A stretch of DNA of 64,000 nucleotides. Source: PALSA-1353 sp036267155 (lineage in GTDB: Bacteria > Planctomycetota > Phycisphaerae > Tepidisphaerales > Tepidisphaeraceae). Positions 35,406 to 44,734 of this stretch are shown here, one piece after another (position 1 is the first letter of the stretch; the number at the start of each line of letters is the position of its first letter). A program made the translations under genes and the position numbers. The notes beneath the pieces are model-generated. The model was given only the letters and a program-made list of their open reading frames with translations. It did no database searches and was not told where the DNA came from. The DNA is taken from assembly GCA_036267155.1 (NCBI GenBank), contig DATAWP010000054.1, forward strand, positions 186,001-250,000. Reading direction: 5' to 3'.

Positions 35406-38072
35406 TTACGCAATCGACAGCTCCCCATCCTCGTCCAGCTCCGCAGCGGATGATCCATCGGGCGCCACCTGCGGGTCGGGCCTCACCGCCTCGGCAGCCG
35501 GCGCCGCCGGAATGGGATAAAATCCCGCTTTTTCCGCGGCGGCGTCGATCAGGCCCAGCACCGGGGCCGAGACACGCCGGCGATTGACCAAATACATCGC
35601 CCACCATCCCACCGGGATCAGCACCGCCGGGCGGCTGAACGGCCACAGATGCAGCAGCAGCAATCCCGCCAGCAGCATCGTTCCGACCATCAGCACCTGC
35701 CCGAACCGGCTTTGCCTCAACTCAACGCGCACGCGCGTCAGCATTCCATTTTCATTGTGATGCTCCGTCGCCGTCGTCAGACGGACTTTCGCATATCGGC
35801 TGCCGTAAATCTCCATGTCCCAATCGTGCCAGCCGCTGTCCATCCGCGCCCGCCAACCGGCGGCACGCACTTCTTCGGTGATTTGATTGAGCAGCGGCAT
35901 GCGGTCGAATTGTTTGCTCCAATATCGCAGCGCGCCCGGCTCGGCCGGATCGAACGGCAATTCCGTCGTCCGCTGATAACCGCTGGCCTCGCCCTTGAGC
36001 ACCTTGGCGCGCAGGCGAACGCTGTAGCGCGCCCAGCCGCGTGCGATCGGCTGGCGGAAATGCAAATACGCGATCAGCGGGCGCGTCAGCCAATGCCGAT
36101 GCCGCGGCATCGGCGCCTGACAGGCGGCCACGATGGCCAGAGCCACCGGCGTCAGAAACATCCCCAGCGCCACGAAAAACAGCGGCGCAAACGCCAGCGA
36201 CAGCAGCAGCGTGAACCCCACCAGCAGGTGCCATTCGATGCTCATCATCATCATGGCCACGATCGACGCCGGCCTGCGATAGATCGTCTGGAACAGCCCG
36301 GTGCCGAAGACGCCGTGATAAACCACGTCCCCGCCGATTTTAACGCCGATCTGGTCCCCGCTGTAAATTTTGCCGCGCCAGTGGCTCGCGCCCAGCGAGT
36401 TGAAATGATCGGGATGTTTGTATTTCAGCAGCGCTTCGGCTTCCCCGTATCCACGCTGCTGTTTGAGGTACGCCTTGACCGTGTTTCGCCGATAGTGCCA
36501 AACCAAAGCCGATGTCGAGAATCCGATGCTTCGCCCCAGGTTCTGAATCCGCCAGATGACGTCCACATCATCGCCGGCCTTGCGAAATTGCGAATCGAAT
36601 CCGTTCACCCGTTTCAGGATGGCGGTGTAGAACGCCATGTTGCAGCCGGGAACGTGCTCGGCGGTGCGGTCGTCGGTCATGACGTGCGTCGGTCCACCGG
36701 GCGAAAGCCCCACGCAATCCGCGACCCAGGAGCCCTCGTCGGGAATCAGATTCGGCCCGCCCATCCCCGCGTGTCCGCTCCGCACCAGCGGCAGCGCCAG
36801 GTAATAGAGCCAATCCTCATCCGCTTCGCAGTCGCTGTCGGTATACACCACCACGTCGCCCTTGGCGGCGTTCATGCCCACGTTCCGGGCGTGGCTCAGG
36901 CCCATGTTGCTCTGCCGGATGTTTCGAACCCAGGGGAATCTCTGCAAAATTTCCTGCGTGTTGTCGGTCGAGCCATCGTCCACGAAAATGACTTCGAAGC
37001 TGGGATACCGCAGCCGCTGCATCGACCGGAGACACGATTCCAGCGTGCTGGCGCCGTTGTACGAGCAGATCACGATGCTGCACATCGGCAGCTTCACATC
37101 CGCCGTCTGCGGAACGCGCAGGAATACATCGCGCACCGCCGCAAACGCCGGCTTGGGCTGGCGATCGCGGGTCGTCAGGCCAAACGCCCACTCTTCGATC
37201 TGATATCCGTGGCGGAACCAGTCGTCCGTGAAGCTGAAGATGAACGTGCCGACGAGCCCTTCCTCGAAGACGGCATGGACGTGGCTGGCGAGAATTTTCG
37301 CCTGCCCATCGGGGGTGTGCTCGCGCAGCGTATCCACGCCATATTCGCCCAGCATGAGCGGCTTATCGCCGGCGATGTTCTGAAGCCGGGCCAGGTAATT
37401 GCGGAAAACACTCTCCTCGTGCAGATAAACGTTGTAGCAGACGAAATCGACGGCGCTGGGGTTCACATATTCGGTCGTCGGATAATTCGCGAAAGTGACC
37501 AGGCAACTCGGCGCTTCGGCCTTGGCGATCAGCACCAGTTCATCGACGAACTGCTCGATCTTCCGCCGGCCCACGTAGCGCACGATGTCGGAAGGAATTT
37601 CGTTGACGACGCTGATCGCCAGCACGGCCGGATGATTTCCGCACGCCCGCGCCGCCGCTCGCACCGCCTCGTGAGCCTGTCGAGTTAATTCCGCGTCGCC
37701 GATGAACGTCAGATTCTTCGGCCACGCCACGTCCACGAAAATTTTCAGCCCCATCTCCTGGGCCAAATCCATGAACCAGACCGGCGGCGTGTGATAGATG
37801 CGAACGCAGTTGGCGCCCAATTCCAGCATCCGCTCGAAATCGCGGCGGATTTGGGCGCGGTCCGGCAGGGGCAATCCATCCGCATCCGGTTTGAACGGGC
37901 CGTAGGTAACGCCCTTGACGTAGAACTTCTCTTCGCCGAGCCGGAAGAATTTCCCGTCCCGCCGAACGCGGTCGGTCTTCGCCTCCGTGCGACGCCGGCG
38001 TCCTGAAAACCCCGCTAACGGCGCGACAGATTTGCGTGAAGACGTGGATGGTTGCGAAACCGCCACCGACAT
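35406..38072 (-). CDS. Glycoside hydrolase / family 2 glycosyltransferase fusion
   Basis: An 888-residue protein. Residues about 35-320 form a GH2/GH5-like TIM barrel: VKGVTYGPFKPD, acid/base Glu in SVVNEIP, nucleophile-like Glu in LMLGEYGVD. Residues about 325-570 are a GT2 domain: SIVICSYNGASTLESCL, FVDDGSTDNTQEIL, TDSDCEADEDW. Two to three TM segments follow near 600-665, then a C-terminal soluble part with one or two more TM segments near 790-820. A processive or secreted polysaccharide enzyme that also trims glycans is plausible. Start at 38072 is uncertain by a few codons. Confidence 0.82.
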   Translation of the reverse strand: MSVAVSQPSTSSRKSVAPLAGFSGRRRRTEAKTDRVRRDGKFFRLGEEKFYVKGVTYGPFKPDADGLPLPDRAQIRRDFERMLELGANCVRIYHTPPVWFMDLAQEMGLKIFVDVAWPKNLTFIGDAELTRQAHEAVRAAARACGNHPAVLAISVVNEIPSDIVRYVGRRKIEQFVDELVLIAKAEAPSCLVTFANYPTTEYVNPSAVDFVCYNVYLHEESVFRNYLARLQNIAGDKPLMLGEYGVDTLREHTPDGQAKILASHVHAVFEEGLVGTFIFSFTDDWFRHGYQIEEWAFGLTTRDRQPKPAFAAVRDVFLRVPQTADVKLPMCSIVICSYNGASTLESCLRSMQRLRYPSFEVIFVDDGSTDNTQEILQRFPWVRNIRQSNMGLSHARNVGMNAAKGDVVVYTDSDCEADEDWLYYLALPLVRSGHAGMGGPNLIPDEGSWVADCVGLSPGGPTHVMTDDRTAEHVPGCNMAFYTAILKRVNGFDSQFRKAGDDVDVIWRIQNLGRSIGFSTSALVWHYRRNTVKAYLKQQRGYGEAEALLKYKHPDHFNSLGASHWRGKIYSGDQIGVKIGGDVVYHGVFGTGLFQTIYRRPASIVAMMMMSIEWHLLVGFTLLLSLAFAPLFFVALGMFLTPVALAIVAACQAPMPRHRHWLTRPLIAYLHFRQPIARGWARYSVRLRAKVLKGEASGYQRTTELPFDPAEPGALRYWSKQFDRMPLLNQITEEVRAAGWRARMDSGWHDWDMEIYGSRYAKVRLTTATEHHNENGMLTRVRVELRQSRFGQVLMVGTMLLAGLLLLHLWPFSRPAVLIPVGWWAMYLVNRRRVSAPVLGLIDAAAEKAGFYPIPAAPAAEAVRPDPQVAPDGSSAAELDEDGELSIA

Positions 38073-38338
38073 ACGGACATTCCTTCACCCAGCCAATAAA
38101 AAACCGCGCGGCCAACTACAAAACCCAAACTCTCAAAACCGTAGAAGTCTATTCTAGGAAAGATTCGCCGCGCTGACCATGCAAATAAGTTTCCTCCTAA
38201 ATCTTTTGTCGTCAGAGAATAAGCGTCAGGTAAGGCCAGAAAAAGTATCATGCCGCAATATCCACAGCTTTGTCCAATAACTCGGTAAGAAATGCCAACT
38301 TATCCGCCAAAACGTGCAATTGACGTGAGGGGAACTTA
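38073..38338. other. Intergenic stretch upstream of the GH/GT fusion
   Basis: AT-richer non-coding sequence between two minus-strand genes. It presumably contains the fusion gene's promoter, but I cannot place one with confidence. Followed by hairpin family 4. Confidence 0.4.
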
Positions 38339-38430
38339 TTGCCTATTGCCTAGCCTATTGCCTATTTCCTATTGCGTCCGGGCTGCGTCGCTTTTCAATA
38401 GGCAATAGGAAATAGGCAATAGGCAATAGG
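38339..38430. repeat. AATAGGCAATAGG hairpin, family 4 (copy 1)
   Basis: ATTGCCTATTGCC ... CTATTTCCTATTG pairs with CAATAGGAAATAGGCAATAGG. A shorter copy is at 41806-41885. Confidence 0.87.
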
Positions 38431-38467
38431 ACATCGGCCGCCGCAACCCGCCCCGCTCCCACCCCTC

Positions 38468-39556
38468 TCACCGTCCGTCCGGATGCCTCGCTACCAGCGT
38501 GCTGAGCCTCTCATCCATCGCCTTGCATGCGGCGATGGCGTCGAACCCTTTGATCGCATCCAGGAACGCAACCTCCGCGGTGCCCTCCTCATCGGGATGG
38601 AGATGCCAGAAATCCTGGATTCGGCTCGACAGCGAATCGGGTTTGCCATCGTACAGGCAGGTATTGCGAAACCGCTTGGGGATTATCTCCGTATAGACCC
38701 CGTCCTCGGGCAAAATCGGCCAGCACCCCGCCGTCAGCGCCCGTACCGCGAACAAATCCACCGGCGCCCAGCGCTGCGTGCTCAGGAAAACATCCGCCCG
38801 AAGCAGGGCCGCGGTCTGCGCATATTCATCCCCCTCGTCGATGGCCGTTCGCGCAAAATTATTCGACAGTTTTTCCAGCGGCCCGACCGTCAAAAGCGTG
38901 AACCGCTCGCCCCGCATCGCCAGCGTCGAAAGGCCCAGGTTGAGCAATTCCATATCCGCGTCGCGCGTGCTCACGAAAATCGTGCGCTGCTGCCTTTGGA
39001 CGGGGCTGGACATCTGAATGGCGCTGGCGAGATGCAGGTCGAACGGCGGCGGCATCACGCGCGATTTGGCCAGCATCTCCGGAACCGGATTTCGGCTGGA
39101 CAGTTCCGAGTGCCGCTCCACCATCGCCGCCGCGCGATAGGCGAACAGATTCAAATGAAATTCGCTGTTGAACCAAAGCTCCAGCGCCGCCTGGGCCGTG
39201 TTGAGGTTCACCAGATCGTGAGCGGCGTTCGATTCCGGCCCGTCCGGATCGGGAAGCTGATTGTTGTGGAAATAAACCACCGATGGCTTGTGATCCAGAT
39301 ACGGCACGAGCCGAATCAAATCGGCGAGGTTCAGAGCCTCGCTGGTGAACAGCAAGTCGAGCCGTCCGGCCCAGTGCCGGGAAAGCTGCTCGGCGAACCA
39401 ATGCGCCGCCGCCGAGAGCCGCCGCTCGATCCGCCGCGGCGGAAGTTTCAGCAGCGTCCACCGGTGCCGGCTGCACCGCATCACCGTTTCCAGCATCGCC
39501 TTGCGAACCCCGCCGTAAAACGGCTCCAGAGCAAGGATGTCTAACTGCGTGGACAT
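38468..39556 (-). CDS. Queuosine-tRNA mannosyltransferase-like glycosyltransferase (DUF3524)
   Basis: A 362-residue GT-B glycosyltransferase. The N-terminus LALEPFYGGVRKAMLETVMRCSRHRWTLLKLP (residues about 8-40) and YFHNNQLPDP near 95 match DUF3524/QTMAN proteins, which in eukaryotes mannosylate queuosine in tRNA-Asp; bacterial relatives occur. C-terminal nucleotide-sugar half has GCWPILPEDGVYTEI. The adjacent glyS gene may be coincidental. Confidence 0.68.
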   Translation of the reverse strand: MSTQLDILALEPFYGGVRKAMLETVMRCSRHRWTLLKLPPRRIERRLSAAAHWFAEQLSRHWAGRLDLLFTSEALNLADLIRLVPYLDHKPSVVYFHNNQLPDPDGPESNAAHDLVNLNTAQAALELWFNSEFHLNLFAYRAAAMVERHSELSSRNPVPEMLAKSRVMPPPFDLHLASAIQMSSPVQRQQRTIFVSTRDADMELLNLGLSTLAMRGERFTLLTVGPLEKLSNNFARTAIDEGDEYAQTAALLRADVFLSTQRWAPVDLFAVRALTAGCWPILPEDGVYTEIIPKRFRNTCLYDGKPDSLSSRIQDFWHLHPDEEGTAEVAFLDAIKGFDAIAACKAMDERLSTLVARHPDGR

Positions 39557-39576
39557 AACCGCACAAAGGATAGCGT

Positions 39577-39699
39577 CGAAATCCGAAATCCGAAATCCGA
39601 ATGACGAATCAAATCCAAAATTCGAAACCCTGGACTTGCCCGATTTCGAATTTTGTCATTCGAATTTGATTCGAATTTCGAATTTCGAACTTCGAATTT
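39577..39699. repeat. TTCGAA-rich hairpin, family 5 (copy 2)
   Basis: Left arm of GAAATCCGAAATCCGAA units, right arm ending TTCGAATTTCGAACTTCGAA. Related to 35266-35405. It lies between glyS and the DUF3524 gene. Confidence 0.85.
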
Positions 39700-41304
39700 C
39701 TACAGCCGCTCGCGCAGATATCCCCTCACCTGATCCAGCCCCACCCTGACCTGACCCATCGCATCCCGGTCCCGAACGGTAACCGTCCGATCCTGCAATG
39801 TCTGCCCATCGATCGTCACGCAGAACGGCGTGCCGATCTCGTCCATCCGGGCATATCGCTTGCCAATAGATTGCTTGGCATCGTATTCGCACGTGAATTC
39901 GGTCCGCAGATCCAGATACAATTTCTCCGCGACTTCCGGCATCCCATCCTTGTTCACCAACGGAAAAATCCCCACTTTGATCGGCGCGAACTGCGGCTTG
40001 AACTTCAAAAACATCTTGCTCGGCCGAGCCTCGTCCGGCGTAAACGCCTCGCACAAAAGCACCAGCACCGCCCGCGTCAGCCCCGACGCCGGCTCGATCA
40101 CGTTCGGAACATACCGGCTCCTGGCCTTGACCTCCTCGGCACCGACCCCCTGCTCCTTCAATTTCAGTTGCAACTCCTGATCGAAATAATCCAGCTTCTG
40201 GCCCGAATGCTTCGAATGCTGCGTCAGATCAAATTCCCCGCGATGAGCGATGCCTTCCAATTCGCCGAACTCCGGTGCCGTAAAGGGATATTTGTATTCG
40301 ATATCGACGGTCATCTTGGAATAATGGCTCAATTCATCCTTCGCATGATCGCGGAACCGCAGATTCGATTCCGCGACGCCGAGCGACCGCCACCATTCCA
40401 TCCGCTTGGCCTTCCAGAATTCGTACCATTTGGCCGCCTCGTCCGGATGACAGAACCATTCCATCTCCATCTGCTCGAATTCGCGCGAGCGGAAAATGAA
40501 GTTTCGCGGCGTGACTTCGTTGCGGAAGCTCTTGCCGACCTGGGCGACGCCGAAGGGAACCTTGACCCGCGAGGTATCGATGATGTTCTTGAACTCCAGA
40601 AATATTCCCTGGGCTGTTTCGGGCCGAAGATATGCTTTGACCGGATCGACCGCGCCGATTTCGGTCGTAAGCATCAGATTGAACTGCCGAGGCTCCGTTA
40701 GCGTGCCGAAGTTTTCTGCCTCGGGCCAAATCACTAAATGTCTGTTCTCGTCAGAAATCGCCGTATAAGGCAGTGGGCTATCCTTATAGTTGTACGCGGT
40801 GCCTGGCCTGTGGCGGGCCGCTAGTTGGGAAAGCCTGAGTTGAAGCTCCTTCGGCGGACGACCATTCTTCTCCCAATATGCGAACGCCTCTTCCGCTTCG
40901 CTTCTATTGGTTACCGGAAGTGCGAGAAAGATGCGCTTCTTATCAATACCCTCCAATTCGCGAACCCAAACATGGTCTGCTCTTAATCGCCGCTTGGTTT
41001 CCCTGTCATCCACCATCGGATCGCTGAATCCCCCCGCATGTCCCGACGCCACCCACGTTTTCGGATTTTGAATAATCGCCGAATCCAGCCCGACCATTTC
41101 AATCGGATGCCCATCCGGCCCGATCGGCGGACAGAGGACCATCTGGTTCCACCACCAATCGCGGATGTTGTTTTTGAGCAGACAGCCGAGCGGGCCGTAA
41201 TCCCAGAACCCGTTCAATCCGCCGTAGATTTCGCTGGCTGGATAGATGAAGCCGCGGCGCTTGCAGAGGGAAACGATCTGTTCCATCACCGATGCGTCGG
41301 GCAT
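39700..41304 (-). CDS. glyS: Glycyl-tRNA synthetase, class II single-chain type
   Basis: A 534-residue aminoacyl-tRNA synthetase of the alpha2 type. Starts MPDASVMEQIVSLCKRRGF. GGLNGFWDYGPLG near 29-41 and QVGKSFRNEVTPRNFIFRSREFEQMEMEWF (about 253-282, motif 2) are diagnostic. The C-terminal anticodon-binding domain (PIKVGIFPLVNKDGM) is complete. Confidence 0.93.
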   Translation of the reverse strand: MPDASVMEQIVSLCKRRGFIYPASEIYGGLNGFWDYGPLGCLLKNNIRDWWWNQMVLCPPIGPDGHPIEMVGLDSAIIQNPKTWVASGHAGGFSDPMVDDRETKRRLRADHVWVRELEGIDKKRIFLALPVTNRSEAEEAFAYWEKNGRPPKELQLRLSQLAARHRPGTAYNYKDSPLPYTAISDENRHLVIWPEAENFGTLTEPRQFNLMLTTEIGAVDPVKAYLRPETAQGIFLEFKNIIDTSRVKVPFGVAQVGKSFRNEVTPRNFIFRSREFEQMEMEWFCHPDEAAKWYEFWKAKRMEWWRSLGVAESNLRFRDHAKDELSHYSKMTVDIEYKYPFTAPEFGELEGIAHRGEFDLTQHSKHSGQKLDYFDQELQLKLKEQGVGAEEVKARSRYVPNVIEPASGLTRAVLVLLCEAFTPDEARPSKMFLKFKPQFAPIKVGIFPLVNKDGMPEVAEKLYLDLRTEFTCEYDAKQSIGKRYARMDEIGTPFCVTIDGQTLQDRTVTVRDRDAMGQVRVGLDQVRGYLRERL

Positions 41305-41329
41305 GCCATTTGTCTGTTAAGAGAAGAAT

Positions 41330-41402
41330 ATCTCACGCAGAGGCGCGGAGGCGCAGAGAAAAGAATCACACTAGGAATTATCTCTGCGCCTCTGCGTGAG
41401 AT
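41330..41402. repeat. Palindrome family 6 (complete copy)
   Basis: ATCTCACGCAGAGGCGC ... and GCGCCTCTGCGTGAGAT, arms of about 20 bases. A degenerate part is at 9926-9960. Lies between rpsT and glyS, both minus strand. Confidence 0.87.
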
Positions 41403-41407
41403 TGAAT

Positions 41408-41695
41408 TTACGACTTACCAGGAGCCTTAACCGCCTTGAGTACGTTGAGCCGTTTGGTCAATCGGCTGCGCCTGCGGGCGGCGGTGTTCTTGTGAATCGT
41501 GTGCTTCGCCGCCACCTTGTCCAGACGCGACACCGTTTTTCGCAGTTCCTGCTCCGCCTTGGCGAAATCGTTGCCCGCCAGGGCGCTCAGGTAGACCTTG
41601 GTCTGATCCTTGATCAATTCCTTGCGAGCCCGATTGCGGGCGCGGCGCTTGATGCTTTGGCGAATTCGTTTCTTTGCCGACAGTGAATGAGCCAC
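41408..41695 (-). CDS. rpsT: 30S ribosomal protein S20
   Basis: A 95-residue basic protein. The GTG start at 41695 follows GGAGG with a 6-base spacer, giving the expected N-terminus (M)AHSLSAKKRIRQSIKRR. The helical C-terminus HTIHKNTAARRRSRLTKRL is characteristic. Confidence 0.92.
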   Translation of the reverse strand: MAHSLSAKKRIRQSIKRRARNRARKELIKDQTKVYLSALAGNDFAKAEQELRKTVSRLDKVAAKHTIHKNTAARRRSRLTKRLNVLKAVKAPGKS

Positions 41696-41805
41696 GGATG
41701 GCCTCCGAAAACCAAGTAAATTTCCTCGTCCGCCCAATCGGCGGCAGGGCTGGGAGCATAGTGATTGGATGGAGTTTGTAAAGGTTGGCCGGATGGGGAT
41801 TGGGA

Positions 41806-41885
41806 ATTGCCTATTGCCTATTTTCTATTGAAGGACTCTTCGATCGCCTCTTTCAATAGGCAATAGGAAATAGGCAATAGGCAAT
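41806..41885. repeat. AATAGGCAATAGG hairpin, family 4 (copy 2)
   Basis: ATTGCCTATTGCCTATTTTC ... CAATAGGCAATAGGAAATAG; the same units as 38339-38430. It lies just downstream of the FecCD-type permease gene. Confidence 0.87.
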
Positions 41886-41888
41886 TTA

Positions 41889-42890
41889 TTAATCGCTTCG
41901 CCGCGCGCGAAACAGCAGCCACAGGAAAAACGGGCCGCCCAGCAGTCCCGTCAACACCCCCACGGGGAGCAAATTCGCCAACAGGTTCTCGCCGCTGAGA
42001 TACCGGCTCAGGGCGTCGGCGGCCATGAGGAGAATCGCCCCGATGGCCGTCGAGACCGGCAGCAATCGGCGCTGATCCGTCCCCACGAGCAGCCGGCCGA
42101 CGTGCGGGCAAACCAGCCCCACGAATCCGATCGGCCCGCTGATCGCCACCGCAGCCGCGGTCATCAGCGACGCCGCGATCAGGGCGATCCATCTCAGCCG
42201 ATGAATGCGCACGCCCAGCGATTCGGCTTCGCCATCGTCGAGGCTCGCGACGTTCAGTTGCCCGCTGATTTGCAGCAATACGATCCAACCAACCGCGATC
42301 AGACTGAAAGCCGCCCAGCGCTGCTGGCGGGTGATCATCTGAATCCCGCCGACCAGAAACCCGATCGGCCCCCCGTTGCCCGGCATCTGCTCCACCAGCG
42401 CGTTGATCAGCAAATACAGCGACCCATTGATCGCATTTAGGATCACGCCGACCAGAAGCAGCGTGACCGGCTCGAGCCGTCCGCGCCGGCCGGCCAATCC
42501 CAGCACAATGCCCACGGCCACCAACGCCCCGAGGAACGAAAACGATTGCTGGCTCAGCGGCGCCAATATCCCCAGTCCCCGGACCATCGTGGCGAACAGC
42601 GGCAAAGTCCACGCGTACGCCAGCAGCGATGCTCCGCTGCTGACGCCCAGGAGATACGGATCGGCCAGTGGATTCCGCAGGATCGCCTGATACGCCACGC
42701 CCGCCCCCGCAAGGGCCGCGCCGATCAGCGCGGCATTCAACGTCGATTCCAGACGGAATTCCCGTATCTCCAGCCGCGGCCAGCCGGCGCCTTTCGATCC
42801 GACCGCCATGCAAAGCAACATCGCCCCCGCCACGGCCGCGGCACAGGCGAGCAACGTCACGACCAATCTTTCACCACTCCAGCGGTTCAT
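41889..42890 (-). CDS. FecCD/BtuC-type ABC permease
   Basis: About 333 residues from ATG 42890 (MNRWSGERL). Around ten TM segments and the FecCD signatures AGAGVAYQAILRNPLADPYLLG and GLVCPHVGRLLVG. It transports iron-siderophore, cobalamin or a similar compound. It overlaps the binding-protein gene by 4 bases. No ATPase subunit is encoded nearby. Confidence 0.88.
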   Translation of the reverse strand: MNRWSGERLVVTLLACAAAVAGAMLLCMAVGSKGAGWPRLEIREFRLESTLNAALIGAALAGAGVAYQAILRNPLADPYLLGVSSGASLLAYAWTLPLFATMVRGLGILAPLSQQSFSFLGALVAVGIVLGLAGRRGRLEPVTLLLVGVILNAINGSLYLLINALVEQMPGNGGPIGFLVGGIQMITRQQRWAAFSLIAVGWIVLLQISGQLNVASLDDGEAESLGVRIHRLRWIALIAASLMTAAAVAISGPIGFVGLVCPHVGRLLVGTDQRRLLPVSTAIGAILLMAADALSRYLSGENLLANLLPVGVLTGLLGGPFFLWLLFRARRSD

Positions 42891-43804
42891 TGATGTGGAC
42901 GCTCCACCGTTTCGGGATGCAGAATATCGGCGAATTTTCCGGCCAAATCTCCGATCCGAAAGCTCGGCAACTCGCCGTACCATTCGGTCAACACATACAC
43001 GCGATGATTCTTTACGGCCGGCAAGTCCGTCAGTGTATTCCAGATCTGATCGCCCTGCCGCACGACCTGCGGTTTCTTATCTCCGTCGGGAACCAGCCGA
43101 ATCACCACATCCGGAGCCATCGACAGGATCATCTCCCGATCGACTTGCGGATACGGCTTGCCGAGCGATTTCGCCGCATTTTCCCCGCCGGCGATTTGCA
43201 AAATCTCATCCAAAAACTCACCGGGCCCGGCGAGGGCGAAATTCAGGTCATCCGTCACGATCAGCGTCCGCACGCGAGGTCGGCCCGCCACCCGCGCCCG
43301 CACCGCGTCCAACTTGGCCCGCAGGGCCGCGACGGCATTGCGGCCTTGTTCCGGCCGGCCGATCGCATCGCCCAGCGTCAACATTCCCTGATCGATCTCG
43401 TCAATCGTATCCAGCTTCAAATTCACGATCTTGATCCCCATGTCGGCGCATTTCTGCTGGATGTAGTCCGGCACACGGTCCTGGGCGTATTGGAGCAAAA
43501 GCACGTTCGCCCCCAGGCCGGCCAGCTTTTCCCAATTGATGCTCTGGTAATCGCCGATGCGGGGTTTCCCGGTGGTTCCGTCGCGGTCCTCGTCGAAGTC
43601 GCTGACGCCGACCAGCCGATCCGCCGCCCCGATGCCGATGACCAAATCCGTCCCCGCCGGCGTGATCGAAGCGATCCTCACCTCCCCCGCGGCCCCCGCC
43701 GGAACCGGATGGGGCAACTTCCGATCCCATTGGCCGACGAGCAGGCCCACCACCAGTGCGAGCACCGCCACGGCTGCCAGGCCAAGAATCCGAGGTTGAC
43801 CCAT
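42887..43804 (-). CDS. Periplasmic binding protein, BtuF/FhuD type
   Basis: A 305-residue protein with an N-terminal hydrophobic segment (VAVLALVVGLLVG) and class III binding-protein motifs: IASITPAGTDLVIGIGAADRLVGVS and LGANVLLLQY. First gene of a two-gene operon with the FecCD permease. Confidence 0.86.
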   Translation of the reverse strand: MGQPRILGLAAVAVLALVVGLLVGQWDRKLPHPVPAGAAGEVRIASITPAGTDLVIGIGAADRLVGVSDFDEDRDGTTGKPRIGDYQSINWEKLAGLGANVLLLQYAQDRVPDYIQQKCADMGIKIVNLKLDTIDEIDQGMLTLGDAIGRPEQGRNAVAALRAKLDAVRARVAGRPRVRTLIVTDDLNFALAGPGEFLDEILQIAGGENAAKSLGKPYPQVDREMILSMAPDVVIRLVPDGDKKPQVVRQGDQIWNTLTDLPAVKNHRVYVLTEWYGELPSFRIGDLAGKFADILHPETVERPHQ

Positions 43805-43917
43805 GCGGCGCGGATGGTAGAGTTGTTGAAAATACCTGTCAAACCACGCCGTTTTGAACCACCCTCGGCGTGATTGGGCAAAACATCGGGACCCACGGAT
43901 CGCGCATGGAGGCTGAC

Positions 43918-44661
43918 ATGTCGGAAACAGACACGTTTCTCAATCGTATCGGACGAATCTTCAAACGACCCACCGCCCCCAACGGCGGCAACGGCGACAC
44001 CGGTAATGGCGACGGCCAGCACGCGCCCGGCGCGATCGTCGAAACGAATCCCATCACCCTGCGCCCCTGGCGGAAAAACACCGCCGCCATCACGCAGCTT
44101 CAGAGTGGGTTTCATTCCCTCACCGACCTGATGGACGAAATCCGTCTGAACATGGTCGCCCAGGGCCGGCGGCAGGATGAGTTGATCGGCTATCTTTCCG
44201 CCCTGCCTAAGCTGATGGAAACGATCCCCGAGAACAATCGCCGCCAGGGCGAAACGCTCAAGGCGATCCACGAACAACTCCAGCGTCATGCCGATCAGGA
44301 AGAAACCCTCGGCGAAATTCTGGAAAAGCTCAGCGAATCCGGCGGCGAGCAAAAAGATCTGCTCGAAGGGCTGCGCGAACGCGTGGAAACCCTGAACCAT
44401 CAGGACAAGGCCATGGCCGACAGCCTGAATTCCGTGAGCGTCACATTGGAGCAGGCCAGCCGTCATTCCGCCGTCGGCACGCAAGTGTTGGAAAATCTTC
44501 GCGAGAACCTGAAATCCCGCGACGGCGATCTGCAGCGCGTCATTCACCGGCAGAACATTCGTTTCACGGCACTGCTGATCGTCGCGATCTTGGTCTCCGC
44601 CAGCGCCGTCGCCGGTGTTTTGGTGATGGCCTACACGCTGATGCACGGCGGGATAAAATAA
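43918..44661 (+). CDS. Coiled-coil protein with C-terminal membrane anchor
   Basis: A 247-residue protein. ATG 43918 is preceded by GGAGG at the proper distance. Residues about 60-215 are helical with long heptad-like patterns (LIGYLSALPKLMETIPENNRR, ETLGEILEKLSESGG). One TM segment near the end, LLIVAILVSASAVAGVLVMAY. I do not recognise a family. Divergent from the binding-protein gene. Confidence 0.65.
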   Translation: MSETDTFLNRIGRIFKRPTAPNGGNGDTGNGDGQHAPGAIVETNPITLRPWRKNTAAITQLQSGFHSLTDLMDEIRLNMVAQGRRQDELIGYLSALPKLMETIPENNRRQGETLKAIHEQLQRHADQEETLGEILEKLSESGGEQKDLLEGLRERVETLNHQDKAMADSLNSVSVTLEQASRHSAVGTQVLENLRENLKSRDGDLQRVIHRQNIRFTALLIVAILVSASAVAGVLVMAYTLMHGGIK

Positions 44662-44734
44662 ATCTTTGCCTCCACGTGACCGTCCTCACCGACTATTCGG
44701 GCCGTTCCGTGCGGCTCACCGATGAACGAAAATG

